Source: Prevotella sp. tf2-5 (GTDB lineage: Bacteria > Bacteroidota > Bacteroidia > Bacteroidales > Bacteroidaceae). From it: a DNA stretch of 64,000 bases. The notes under the pieces were generated by a model that saw only the letters and a list, made by a program, of their open reading frames with translations, searched no databases and was not told the origin of the DNA. Positions 45,367 to 54,582 of the stretch are shown piece by piece. The DNA is taken from assembly GCF_900115435.1 (NCBI RefSeq), contig NZ_FOWK01000005.1, positions 124,001 through 188,000 of the forward strand. The letters are read 5' to 3'. How positions within the stretch are numbered: position 1 is the stretch's first letter; every line of letters begins with the position of its first letter. Made by a program: the position numbers and the translations under genes.

Positions 45367-47760
45367 ATGAAAAAAATACTATTAACAATGATGATGATTG
45401 CCTTCACTTGGGAGGTAAGCGCACAGGAATCTCATCCTGTCATCATTCCAGGAAAGGGACACATTGACGTGGAGCAACTCAACAAGAAATTGCCTCTTAA
45501 CATCAATGTCGACAATCTCTCGATTGCGGAGATACGTATTCTACGCAATGCCGTATCAGCACGACAGGGGTATTGTTTTATGAACGGTGACCTACGTGGT
45601 ATCTTCGGAGCTACCTCATGGTACACTCAGAAAATGGAGGACCGCTTTTGGAAAGAGGAAAACGGAAAGGCAGCTCCTATCAAGTACACTGCCGCCGAAC
45701 AGGCTTTCGTCCAGAAGTTGAAAAAACGCGAGGATTTTTTGAAGACCAAGAATAACGTGGCTCCTTCCGGGATGATGGTTAACATGGAGAACATCATCAA
45801 CTCGTTCCAACTGGAATCCTTCGACCAGCGACTCTATAATGCCATTGGCAAAAACGGCTTTGCCATTGTTCCTGGTGAAGAAGACCAGCTCTTCCATATC
45901 TACGAGCGTAACGACTATCGACAGTTCCCCAGTTTCGTCACCACTGATCTCTACCTCCAGGCTTTTCATATGTTTTTTGACTGTCTGTTGAAAGAGACGG
46001 AAGAGCAGAAATTCTCACCCATGGTGACTCTTTTCGTGAAACAGAACTACGAACAGATGATGCAGCTTGCCTCTACCACCACAGATGCGAAGATCAAGGC
46101 TGCCGCAGAACATAACGCTGCCTACTATGCGATCGCTTATGAACTGAACACGGGAAAATCGCTGCCTGTGCCTGCCTCATTCTCAGAATTGGTGAAAGAG
46201 GAAATCAATCATGTGAATGCCTCTGAGACAACAAGTTCAGAATTCCTTGGCTATACAGAAGCCAGAAACATGCCGATGTTCATTTACAACATCTACCGTC
46301 CTCGTGGTCATTATACCCGCAATGAAACACTGAAACGCTACTTCTGTGCAATGATGTGGCTGCAGAACGCCCCCTTCGGAACAGACAAAGACGATCAGCT
46401 AGAACAAGCCCTTTTGTTGGCTCAGACCATTGGCGGCAATGCTCAACTGACAAAGCAGTACAAAGACATAACGGAGCCTATTACCTACCTGATGGGCATG
46501 CCCGATGATGTCAGCATCCTACAAGTTTATGCGGAGATACAGAAGAGCGGCAGTACTGTCAGTGAACTCATCAATGACAAGAAAAAGTTCGATGCTATCC
46601 GCAAAGCGTTGGAAGAGCTGTCGAAGAAACAGTCTATCATCAAGCCTAAGTTCCAGGCTTCCAGCCCCTTTAAGATTTGCTTGATGCCCCAACGTTATAT
46701 GCCAGACAGCGAGGTATTACAGGAAATGGTCGATTATGAAAGTACGCCAACACTCCGTGACGTACCCAAAGGACTTGATATTCTTGCCTCCATCGGTATC
46801 TCCTCTGCTGAACGTATCCTTATCCAAGAGCTCAAAGAACAGGAGAAATGGAACAAATATACCAGTAACCTGGAACAGATGAAGAAGCGGATGGGGGAGA
46901 TTGACTGGAACCAGACGGTGGCAAACAAATGGATTGCTTCCTTGAAGGATGTCAACAGCAAGAACGCACAATATCCAAAATTCATGTTGTCACCACAATG
47001 GGACAAGAAGAATCTGAATACCGCCCTGGCCTCATGGGCAGAACTAAAACACGATGCTATCTTATATGCCAAGCAGCCGATGGGAGCAGAGTGTGGTGGC
47101 GGTGGTCCCCCCGAACCTTATGTGAAAGGTTATGTGGAGCCCAATATCGCCTATTGGACAAAAGCCATCGAACTCATCGATGCCACGATGGATGTGTTGA
47201 GACGCTTTGATCTCGTCACAGAAAAAGGAACGACAGCTGCCACCGACTTACGTGAACAGGCTGAGTTCCTGTTGAACTGCAGCAAGAAAGAACTGGCTGG
47301 CAAAAACCTGACAGAACAGGAATACCGTCAGATAGAGACTATCGGTTCCACCTTTGAGAATATCACCCTGAACCTCATCAAAGAATCTGACCAGTTCTTA
47401 ATGGGATGGAGCAATGTGAATGGCGCTGACAAGAAGATTTCCGTCGTTGCGGATGTCTATACTGCCAATTCCTATAACAACCCCGATAAGTCTGTGTTAT
47501 ACGAGGCTGTGGGTCCTGCCCATGAGATTTACGTGGTCGTTGAACTGGATGGCTATCTCTACCTCACCCGTGGTGCCGTCTTCTCGTATCGCGAGTTCCA
47601 GGAGGATATCGCTGCTCCACGAAAGACCGATGAGGAGTGGCAACAGGAATTGCAGACACAACCAGACAAGGGTATTCCTAATTGGATGAAGGAGATCATC
47701 GTACCCTTGGGAGGAAAGAGTCTGGATAACGAGCATATTTTCTATAGTTCAGGATGTTAA
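45367..47760 (+). CDS. DUF3160 domain-containing secreted protein
   Basis: 797 residues from ATG 45367 (signal peptide to about residue 19, ending VSAQ). DUF3160 hallmarks are FPSFVTTDLYLQAFHMFFDC and later WLQNAPFG, GPPEPYVKGYVEPN and VLYEAVGPAHEIYV. An N-terminal YARD-like segment (LNNLSIAEIRILRNAVSARQ type; here IRILRNAVSARQGYCF) is also present. DUF3160 proteins are large exported proteins of unknown function, sometimes in clusters with CapA-like enzymes. Its stop overlaps the capA-like gene by seven bases, suggesting coupled expression and a linked role. Confidence 0.88.
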   Translation: MKKILLTMMMIAFTWEVSAQESHPVIIPGKGHIDVEQLNKKLPLNINVDNLSIAEIRILRNAVSARQGYCFMNGDLRGIFGATSWYTQKMEDRFWKEENGKAAPIKYTAAEQAFVQKLKKREDFLKTKNNVAPSGMMVNMENIINSFQLESFDQRLYNAIGKNGFAIVPGEEDQLFHIYERNDYRQFPSFVTTDLYLQAFHMFFDCLLKETEEQKFSPMVTLFVKQNYEQMMQLASTTTDAKIKAAAEHNAAYYAIAYELNTGKSLPVPASFSELVKEEINHVNASETTSSEFLGYTEARNMPMFIYNIYRPRGHYTRNETLKRYFCAMMWLQNAPFGTDKDDQLEQALLLAQTIGGNAQLTKQYKDITEPITYLMGMPDDVSILQVYAEIQKSGSTVSELINDKKKFDAIRKALEELSKKQSIIKPKFQASSPFKICLMPQRYMPDSEVLQEMVDYESTPTLRDVPKGLDILASIGISSAERILIQELKEQEKWNKYTSNLEQMKKRMGEIDWNQTVANKWIASLKDVNSKNAQYPKFMLSPQWDKKNLNTALASWAELKHDAILYAKQPMGAECGGGGPPEPYVKGYVEPNIAYWTKAIELIDATMDVLRRFDLVTEKGTTAATDLREQAEFLLNCSKKELAGKNLTEQEYRQIETIGSTFENITLNLIKESDQFLMGWSNVNGADKKISVVADVYTANSYNNPDKSVLYEAVGPAHEIYVVVELDGYLYLTRGAVFSYREFQEDIAAPRKTDEEWQQELQTQPDKGIPNWMKEIIVPLGGKSLDNEHIFYSSGC

Positions 47761-48638
47761 ATAGCCTGCTCTTCGCCATGCTGCTGGCGAGTGACTCACT
47801 CTCCATCACGTTTACTGGCGACGTATTACTCGACCGCGGTGTTCGGCAATTTGTCGAACACCGCAGTGTCGATAAGCTTTTCTCACCTTTTGTGGACTCT
47901 GTCTTCCAAAGCAGCGATCTCGTCGTCGCCAATTTAGAATGCCCTGCTACTAAGATCCGGCAACCAGCCTTCAAACAATATATCTTCCGTGCGGAACCAG
48001 AATGGCTACAAACCCTCAAAGCACACGGCATCACCCACTTGAATCTAGCCAACAACCATAGTGTCGACCAAGGGAGAATCGGACTTGCCGATACAAAAAA
48101 GAACATTCAAGAGACTGGCATGATCCCGGTAGGCGCTGGGGACAACATGCAGGAAGCGGCACAGCCTGTCCTGTTAGCCTCAACCCCCAGAAATGTTTAT
48201 CTGCTGACTTCTTTGCAGATGCCTCTGGAAAACTTTTCTTATCTGCCAGATAAGACATCTGTCAGCCATGAGGATCTTGACTCATTAAAGACAAGGGTGC
48301 GACAGTTGAAAGAAACAGACCCTTGCTGTTATATCATCGTATCCCTCCACTGGGGTGGCGAGCATACCCTAAGACCTGTTCCCTTGCAACGCCAACAGGC
48401 TCATCAACTGATAGATGCGGGTGTAGATGCCCTTATCTGTCATCACACCCATACCTTGCAGACCATCGAGCAATACCAAGGAAAACCTATTTATTATTCC
48501 ATTGGCAACTTCATCTTCGATCAGAAGAAGCCTATCAATAGTAAGGCTTGTATGGTGAAGGTCACAATAAAAAAAGAATCGTCCCATATCGAGACGATTC
48601 CTATTGTCATTCGCAACTGCGTACCAGAAAAACCCTAA
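47754..48638 (+). CDS. CapA-family metallophosphatase-like protein
   Basis: 294 residues. A short signal (LNSLLFAMLLAS) leads to SITFTGDVLLDRGVRQFVEH, the start of the CapA (poly-gamma-glutamate capsule) domain. HLNLANNHSVDQGRIGLADT and VSLHWGGEHTL plus DALICHHTHTLQTIEQYQG and YYSIGNFIFDQ are the metal-binding and conserved segments. CapA proteins in this family are linked to anionic polypeptide capsule or surface polymer release. Last gene of the operon; it ends four bases inside the convergent esterase gene. Confidence 0.9.
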   Translation: MLNSLLFAMLLASDSLSITFTGDVLLDRGVRQFVEHRSVDKLFSPFVDSVFQSSDLVVANLECPATKIRQPAFKQYIFRAEPEWLQTLKAHGITHLNLANNHSVDQGRIGLADTKKNIQETGMIPVGAGDNMQEAAQPVLLASTPRNVYLLTSLQMPLENFSYLPDKTSVSHEDLDSLKTRVRQLKETDPCCYIIVSLHWGGEHTLRPVPLQRQQAHQLIDAGVDALICHHTHTLQTIEQYQGKPIYYSIGNFIFDQKKPINSKACMVKVTIKKESSHIETIPIVIRNCVPEKP

Positions 48639-49459
48639 AAGCTACGCAACCACGCTTTTAGCTCCAACATCATTTCATAATGGTAAAGGAACGACTGTAA
48701 GCTGCCAAAACCATGACCACCAGAAGGATATATGTGCATAGTAGCTGGTACCTTATGCAGACATAGCTCCTCGTAGTAACTGATACTGTTTAAAGGTGAC
48801 ACAGCTTTGTCGTCATGGGCAAGTACTATAAAAGCACGAGGGGTAGAGCCGCTGACATGCTGCTCATTACAGAATTGGTTCATCAACTTGCGTTTGGGTT
48901 TCTTTCCTAACAGGTTCTCACGGGAACCTTTGTGGGTAATACCTTGTTCCATTGTAATGACAGGATAGAAAAGGATTTGGAAATCTGGAGCGGCATCACC
49001 TGAGGAATGTGTGGCGACAGTAGAAGCAAGATGCCCTCCTGCCGAGAATCCCATGATACCTACCTCTTTCGGGTTGATGTCCCAAGCTACCGACATCCTA
49101 CGCACCAGACGCATCGCCTCTTCCGCATCTTCAAGAGGAACCTGCCAGACCCCATGTGGCATACGGTATTTCAAGACGATAACAGCTATCCCTTGTGCGT
49201 TAAAGAAAGGAGCCCACGACGTTCCCTCCTTCTCAAAGGCAAGATGCTGATAGCCACCACCCGGACAAATGACGACAGCACGCCCTGTTGCCACATTTTT
49301 TGAGGGGAGGAAGACCGTTACCTTTGCCAAATCGTTAGGATCACCATTGGAAGTCTTAGGGGCAGAGGACCACAGATCCATTTCCAAACCCTGCTGTGCG
49401 TAAGTGAAAGAGGAAATAAAAAGCAATGCCCAAATCAAGAATGTTTTCTGTATTTTCAT
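48635..49459 (-). CDS. Exported alpha/beta-hydrolase, probable acetyl(xylan) esterase
   Basis: 274 residues with a signal peptide (about 1-21, ending TYAQQG). Serine hydrolase triad: nucleophile in GIMGFSAGGHLAS (Ser 143 region), Asp in LAHDDKAV and His in YPSGGHGFGS. The oxyanion loop VICPGGGYQHLA is of the HGGG type. Bacteroidetes relatives are commonly annotated as acetylxylan esterases or lipases; the substrate is a guess. It is divergent from the sialate O-acetylesterase gene. Confidence 0.82.
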   Translation of the reverse strand: MKIQKTFLIWALLFISSFTYAQQGLEMDLWSSAPKTSNGDPNDLAKVTVFLPSKNVATGRAVVICPGGGYQHLAFEKEGTSWAPFFNAQGIAVIVLKYRMPHGVWQVPLEDAEEAMRLVRRMSVAWDINPKEVGIMGFSAGGHLASTVATHSSGDAAPDFQILFYPVITMEQGITHKGSRENLLGKKPKRKLMNQFCNEQHVSGSTPRAFIVLAHDDKAVSPLNSISYYEELCLHKVPATMHIYPSGGHGFGSLQSFLYHYEMMLELKAWLRSF

Positions 49460-49478
49460 AATTTCTTATCTTTGATGC

Positions 49479-49508
49479 TTGCAAAGATACAAAAAATCAT
49501 TATCTTTG
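49479..49508 (+). promoter_or_regulatory. Promoter of the sialate O-acetylesterase gene
   Basis: TTG (49479-49481), a 19-bp spacer and -7 TATCTTTG (49501-49508). Leader about 25 nt. It is back to back with the promoter of the opposing esterase gene. Confidence 0.6.
49482..49489 (-). promoter_or_regulatory. -7 element of the esterase gene
   Basis: On the minus strand, TATCTTTG, 22 bases before ATG 49459; a partial -33 element is not clear. Confidence 0.5.
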
Positions 49509-49534
49509 CATCATCTAACGACTAAAAACTTTAA

Positions 49535-50998
49535 ATGATGTATAAACGAATTCTAACATTGGCTGCACTTGCCTCACTCACCTGGAGTGTACAGGCAAAA
49601 GTGAAATTATCACATCTTGTTGGCGACAACATGGTAATCCAACAACAAACAGACGTCCGTCTTTGGGGCTGGGCAAAACCAAACAGTACGGTGACAGCAA
49701 CAACTTCCTGGAGTCAGGAAAGAAGTACTGCGAAAGTTGGTAAGGACGGACAGTTCCTGTTGACTGTCAAGTCGCCTAAAGCATCTTATACCCCACTGAG
49801 TATTACCTTCAACGATGGTGATGGTGAGGTTACTATTAATAATGTTCTCGCAGGCGAGGTTTGGGTTTGCGCTGGTCAGTCTAATATGGAGATGCCTGTC
49901 AAGGGCTTCGGCATGTGTCCTGTGAAGGATTACAACTACCATGTACTGGATGCTGTTAACTCCAAGGGCGTCCGTAGTATTAAGATTCCTAGTGTAATGG
50001 CAGCAAAACCGCTTAACGACGCACAGTGTGAGTGGCGTGTCTGCTGTCCTAAGACAGTTGGTGAGTTCTCTGCCACTGGATACTTCTTTGCTCGTCTGCT
50101 CAATCGTACCCTTGATATCCCCGTAGGTATCATCGAAGCTAACAAAGGCGGCTCACGTGTAGAGAGCTGGTTGACGAAAGAGAATCTGGAGAAATATACC
50201 AACGACCCCACAGACTCCGTAGAGATTTGCAAGAAATGGTCAGAATGGGACTACCACCGTTCGCTTCTATGGGGCAATGGCACCTTTAACCCCATTCTGA
50301 ACAGTACTGTAAAGGGTATCATCTATTATCAGGGGTGTTCAAATGTTGGTGACCCTGGCGACCAGTATTCTCAGCGTATGAAATTATTGGTAGAACAATG
50401 GCGCAGTCAATTCAAGCTCGGAGAGATTCCCTTCTATTTTGTTCAGATTGCTCCCTGGGCATACGATAACGGTGATGCCAACGCTATCAGTGGAGCTTTG
50501 TTGCGCGAACAACAATATAAGGCATCTTTGATTATTCCCAACAGTTCACTGATATGCACCAACGACCTCGTCTATCCCTATGAATATTCCCAGATTCACC
50601 CCGCTCAGAAACAACAGGTCGGTGAGCGTCTTGCATTTACGGCACTGCATCGTGACTACGGTTATGAGACCATTCAGTATAAAAGTTCCTCATACAAGGA
50701 TATGACTGTTAAAGGTGATACCATCCTCATCCACACACAGGACAATTACTGGTGTGACGCCCCCTTCGAGCAGATGGAAGGCTTTGAGATTGCCGGAGAG
50801 GACAAAGTGTTTTATCCTGCCACCGCCTCTCATTTCTGGAAACCAGGTGGCGGATATTGGAATGAAGGGATTGCCATCACATCACCTAAGGTTAAGAAAC
50901 CTGTTGCTGTACGTTACTGTTTTAAGAATTTCCAAATTGGTAATGTGAAAAATGGTGGTAACCTACCCCTTTTCCCATTTAGGACAGACAATTGGTAA
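49535..50998 (+). CDS. Sialate O-acetylesterase family protein
   Basis: 487 residues. Signal peptide (about 1-22, ending VQAKVKLSHLVG). SGNH-type esterase with the nucleophile in WVCAGQSNMEMPVKGFGM, an oxyanion-type GANVGDPGDQYS-like stretch (YYQGCSNVGDPGDQYSQRM) and the Asp/His pair in YEYSQIHPAQKQQVGERLA. Family members remove O-acetyl groups from sialic acids or plant polysaccharides. Without the neighbouring glycosidases one would expect, the target is open. Its stop overlaps the start of the Nudix gene by one base. Confidence 0.9.
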   Translation: MMYKRILTLAALASLTWSVQAKVKLSHLVGDNMVIQQQTDVRLWGWAKPNSTVTATTSWSQERSTAKVGKDGQFLLTVKSPKASYTPLSITFNDGDGEVTINNVLAGEVWVCAGQSNMEMPVKGFGMCPVKDYNYHVLDAVNSKGVRSIKIPSVMAAKPLNDAQCEWRVCCPKTVGEFSATGYFFARLLNRTLDIPVGIIEANKGGSRVESWLTKENLEKYTNDPTDSVEICKKWSEWDYHRSLLWGNGTFNPILNSTVKGIIYYQGCSNVGDPGDQYSQRMKLLVEQWRSQFKLGEIPFYFVQIAPWAYDNGDANAISGALLREQQYKASLIIPNSSLICTNDLVYPYEYSQIHPAQKQQVGERLAFTALHRDYGYETIQYKSSSYKDMTVKGDTILIHTQDNYWCDAPFEQMEGFEIAGEDKVFYPATASHFWKPGGGYWNEGIAITSPKVKKPVAVRYCFKNFQIGNVKNGGNLPLFPFRTDNW

Positions 50999-51540
50999 TG
51001 GAACATCCCTTAGAGAAATTCGCTTACTGCCCTCTTTGCGGTAGTAAGCATTTTGTTATCAATAACTTCAAGAGCAAACAGTGTCAAGACTGTGGCTTCG
51101 TCTATTATGCCAACCCATGTGCCGCTACCGCAGCCTTTATTGTCAACGACAAAGAGGAAATGTTGGTTGTCCGCAGGGCTAAGGAGCCAGCTAAGGGGAC
51201 ACTTGATCTACCAGGTGGTTTCGTGGATATGTACGAGACGGCAGAGGAGGGCATGCGCCGCGAGATTAAGGAGGAGACTGGTCTTGAAGTTGATAACATA
51301 GAATATCTCTTCTCTAGTCCTAATGTCTATATGTATAGTGGGTTAGGTGTCCACACCATCGATATGGACTATTTAGTACATGTCCCTAACGATTGTCTTG
51401 TACATGCTGATGACGATGCAGAAGCGTGCCTATGGATTCCCATTCAAGACATCCATCCCGAAGAGTTCGGACTCCTCAGCATCCGTCATGCCGTGGAACG
51501 ATTCATCACCCATCATCGAAAATCAAAAATGAATCTATAA
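50998..51540 (+). CDS. Nudix hydrolase with an N-terminal zinc ribbon
   Basis: 180 residues from ATG 50998, which overlaps the preceding stop (TAATG). Two C-x-x-C pairs (FAYCPLCGSKHF and CQDCGFVYYA) form a zinc ribbon, as in NADH pyrophosphatases. The Nudix box is GGFVDMYETAEEGMRREIKE followed by ETGLEV, with all catalytic Glu residues. NudC-like architecture, but shorter and without the NudC signature region I would expect, so the substrate is uncertain. A terminator follows. Confidence 0.9.
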   Translation: MEHPLEKFAYCPLCGSKHFVINNFKSKQCQDCGFVYYANPCAATAAFIVNDKEEMLVVRRAKEPAKGTLDLPGGFVDMYETAEEGMRREIKEETGLEVDNIEYLFSSPNVYMYSGLGVHTIDMDYLVHVPNDCLVHADDDAEACLWIPIQDIHPEEFGLLSIRHAVERFITHHRKSKMNL

Positions 51541-51547
51541 AAGGAAG

Positions 51548-51575
51548 AGCCTCTCTAAGAGAGGCTTTTTATTTT
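51548..51575 (+). terminator. Rho-independent terminator after the Nudix gene
   Basis: AGCCTCTC / GAGAGGCT, 8-bp stem with a 3-base loop, followed by TTTTTATTTTT. Confidence 0.9.
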
Positions 51576-51645
51576 TAACTATTCTTCAATCGTTAATAAA
51601 AGCAAAAAACTACTATATATATAAGGTGTAACCAAAACTTTTCTC

Positions 51646-51653
51646 TACTTTTG
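51646..51653 (+). promoter_or_regulatory. -7 element of topA
   Basis: TACTTTTG matches TAnnTTTG, 48 nt before ATG 51702. No strict TTTG at -33. Confidence 0.5.
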
Positions 51654-51701
51654 CAGCCCGAAACGGAAAATTATTAAGGGCAATAAATAACTATTTAAGA
51701 T

Positions 51702-54014
51702 ATGCAAAAGAATTTAGTGATTGTAGAGTCGCCTGCCAAGGCTAAGACAATCGAAAAGTTTTTAGGTAACGATTTCAAGGTCATGTCCAGTTACGGACAT
51801 ATCCGTGACCTGAAGAAAAAGGAGATGAGCATCGACACTACGACGCTCGAACCCGAATATGAGATTCCTGAAGAAAAGGAGAAACTCGTTAAGGAACTGA
51901 AATCCAACGCCAAGAAGGCAGAGAAGATATGGCTCGCATCCGATGAAGACCGTGAGGGAGAAGCCATCTCATGGCATCTGTGTGAGGTATTAGGATTGGA
52001 TGAGGAGAAAACGAACCGTATTGTGTTCCATGAGATTACCAAACCAGCCATCTTGGAGGCGATAGAGCATCCACGTCATCTGGACATGAACTTAGTGAAC
52101 GCCCAACAGGCTCGTCGCGTCCTTGACCGTCTGGTAGGCTTTAAGCTCTCCCCAGTGTTGTGGCGTAAAGTCAAGCCAGCCCTCTCAGCCGGACGAGTAC
52201 AGAGTGTCGCTGTCCGCCTGATTGTAGAGCGTGAGCGAGAGATACAGAATTTCAAAAGTGAGTCTTTCTATAGTGTGAATGGTATCTTTGCCATCACCAA
52301 TGCAGACGGCTCCCAGACAGAGGTAAGAGCATTGCTCGGTACCCGCTTCAAGACCCATGAGGAAGTAGAGTTGTTCCTGGAGAAATGCAAGGAGGCGACC
52401 TATACCGTCGAGAGTGTCAGCAAGAAGCCCATGAAGCGTACTCCTGCTCCTCCTTTTACAACATCTACGCTCCAGCAGGAAGCTGCACGTAAACTGGGAT
52501 TCACCGTCAGTCAGACGATGATGATTGCCCAGCATCTGTATGAGAACGGACGTATCACTTATATGCGTACTGACTCTGTCAACCTCTCTGCGCTCTGTAT
52601 CAATGCCAGCAAGGAAGAGATCAAGAGTCTCTATGGTGAAGAATACAGTAAGTCACGCCAGTACCGTACCAATGCCAAAGGTGCCCAGGAGGCGCATGAG
52701 GCAATTCGTCCTACCTATATGAACCAGACGGAAATAGAAGGTACTGTTCAAGAGAAGAAACTCTATGACCTTATCTGGAAACGTACTATTGCCAGTCAGA
52801 TGACAGACGCAGAGATTGAGAAGACAACTGTCAATATCACTGTCAGCGGTTCTAACGAATTGTTTGTTGCCCAAGGTGAGGTCGTTAAGTTCGATGGTTT
52901 TATCAAAGTCTACCGTGAGTCCCTTGACGATGAGGAACAGCAAGAAGAAGAGTTTAGTCACATCCTCCCCCCATTGAAAAAAGGACAAGAACTCACTCGC
53001 CGGGAGATACAGGCCACAGAGCGTTTCAGTCAGGGACCTGTCCGCTATACGGAGGCTTCTTTGGTACATAAACTGGAGGAATTAGGTATTGGACGCCCGT
53101 CTACCTATGCCCCCACCATCTCCACTATCCAACAACGCGAGTATGTCCACAAAGGCGATAAGAAAGGAGAGGAGCGTACCTATACGATTGATGTGTTGAA
53201 GGGCAAGCAAGTCAAGCAGTCTGTCCGCAAGGAGATGGCTGGCTCCGACAAGGGCAAACTCTTACCTACCGATATCGGAATTGTTGTCAATGACTTCCTC
53301 ATGGAGCATTTTAAGGATATCATGGACTACAACTTCACGGCAAAGGTGGAGCAAGACTTCGATAAGATTGCGGAAGGCAAGGAGAAATGGACAAGTATGA
53401 TGAGACACTTTTACAAGAGTTTCGAGCCTAACGTAGAGCAGACACTAAATGCCCGTCAGGAACATAAGGCAGGAGAGCGTCAACTAGGTATCGATCCCAA
53501 GAGCGGTCGCCCCGTCTTTGTCAAAATTGGTCGTTTCGGTCCTGTCGTCCAGATAGGTTCCGCTGATGATAATGAGAAACCACAATTCGCACAACTGCCC
53601 AGTGAACTGAGTATGGAGGCGATGACAATGGAAGAGGCTTTGGAACTCTTCAAACTTCCTCGTACCGTGGGAGACTTCGAGGGATCTCCTGTCGTCATCG
53701 GCACAGGTCGTTTCGGACCCTATATCCTCCATCAGAGGAAATACACCTCATTACCAAAGGGTACAGATCCTATGGCAGTCACCTTAGACGAGGCTGTCGC
53801 ACTTATCAACGAGAAGCGTCAACAGGAGGAGAAGCGTCATTTGAAGACCTTCATAGAGGACAGCAAACTGGAGGTCATCGATGGTCGTTACGGTCCTTAT
53901 ATCTCCTATGACGGCAAGAACTTCCGTCTGCCGAAGAATCTGCACCAACGCGCTGCCGCACTGACCTATGAGGAGTGCATGACTATCATCAACACACCAG
54001 TCAAGAAGAAATGA
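51702..54014 (+). CDS. topA: DNA topoisomerase I
   Basis: 770 residues. Type IA topoisomerase relaxing negative supercoils. TOPRIM at the N-terminus (MQKNLVIVESPAKAKTIEKF, then LASDEDREGEAISWHL), the central catalytic Tyr in RITYMRTDSVNLS and the GRPSTYAPTISTIQQREYV segment near the C-terminal end of the core. The C-terminal third contains repeated topoisomerase C-terminal units (for example IGRFGPVVQIG, TGRFGPYILH, DGRYGPYISY) instead of the Cys4 zinc ribbons of E. coli TopA. It overlaps aroK in an ATGA arrangement. Confidence 0.97.
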   Translation: MQKNLVIVESPAKAKTIEKFLGNDFKVMSSYGHIRDLKKKEMSIDTTTLEPEYEIPEEKEKLVKELKSNAKKAEKIWLASDEDREGEAISWHLCEVLGLDEEKTNRIVFHEITKPAILEAIEHPRHLDMNLVNAQQARRVLDRLVGFKLSPVLWRKVKPALSAGRVQSVAVRLIVEREREIQNFKSESFYSVNGIFAITNADGSQTEVRALLGTRFKTHEEVELFLEKCKEATYTVESVSKKPMKRTPAPPFTTSTLQQEAARKLGFTVSQTMMIAQHLYENGRITYMRTDSVNLSALCINASKEEIKSLYGEEYSKSRQYRTNAKGAQEAHEAIRPTYMNQTEIEGTVQEKKLYDLIWKRTIASQMTDAEIEKTTVNITVSGSNELFVAQGEVVKFDGFIKVYRESLDDEEQQEEEFSHILPPLKKGQELTRREIQATERFSQGPVRYTEASLVHKLEELGIGRPSTYAPTISTIQQREYVHKGDKKGEERTYTIDVLKGKQVKQSVRKEMAGSDKGKLLPTDIGIVVNDFLMEHFKDIMDYNFTAKVEQDFDKIAEGKEKWTSMMRHFYKSFEPNVEQTLNARQEHKAGERQLGIDPKSGRPVFVKIGRFGPVVQIGSADDNEKPQFAQLPSELSMEAMTMEEALELFKLPRTVGDFEGSPVVIGTGRFGPYILHQRKYTSLPKGTDPMAVTLDEAVALINEKRQQEEKRHLKTFIEDSKLEVIDGRYGPYISYDGKNFRLPKNLHQRAAALTYEECMTIINTPVKKK

Positions 54015-54538
54015 GACGCATTATCCTCATTGGTTACATGGGGTCAGGGAAGACCACTATTGGCAAGGCGCTCTCCAAAGAGACAGGTATGATGTTCTAT
54101 GACCTGGACTGGTATATTGAGAGCCGGATGCGCAAGACGGTGGCACAAATCTTCAAAGAGCGAGGAGAAGAGGGATTCCGCAAGATTGAGTACAGTATGC
54201 TTCATGAGGTAGCAGAGTTCGAGAACGTCATCATCAGTTGCGGAGGCGGTACACCCTGTTTCTTTGACAACATGGATTATCTAAACCAACAAGGTGACGT
54301 GTGTTACTTGAAAGCCACCCCCGAGGTTTTGTATAACCATCTTTTGATGGGTAAAATAGAGCGTCCGCTGATTAAAGGGAAGAGTCCTGAGGAACTGATT
54401 ACCTTTATCACAGAGCAGGTAGCGAAACGTGAAGAGTTCTATACCAAGGCACACTACACGCTTGACGTCAGCCTGATGGACAATTATGAGAAGATACAAA
54501 TCAGCGTAGAGGCACTGCGCAACCTATTAAAATTATAA
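54011..54538 (+). CDS. aroK: Shikimate kinase
   Basis: 175 residues from ATG 54011, which overlaps the topA stop by four bases; an upstream in-frame start at 53975 lies in topA. P-loop LIGYMGSGKTTIGKAL, then DLDWYIESR (shikimate Asp), an Arg-rich RKIEYSML helix and ISCGGGTPCF for shikimate binding. It phosphorylates shikimate for chorismate synthesis. Cotranslation with topA is common in Bacteroidetes. Confidence 0.96.
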   Translation: MRRIILIGYMGSGKTTIGKALSKETGMMFYDLDWYIESRMRKTVAQIFKERGEEGFRKIEYSMLHEVAEFENVIISCGGGTPCFFDNMDYLNQQGDVCYLKATPEVLYNHLLMGKIERPLIKGKSPEELITFITEQVAKREEFYTKAHYTLDVSLMDNYEKIQISVEALRNLLKL

Positions 54539-54582
54539 CCATAGGAACAATAGTCAATATAGGAACTATTAAAATAAAGAAG

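Noticed and set aside
49467..49474. Extra TATCTTTG near the esterase genes
   Set aside because: It has no -33 partner and two better boxes lie downstream; probably chance.
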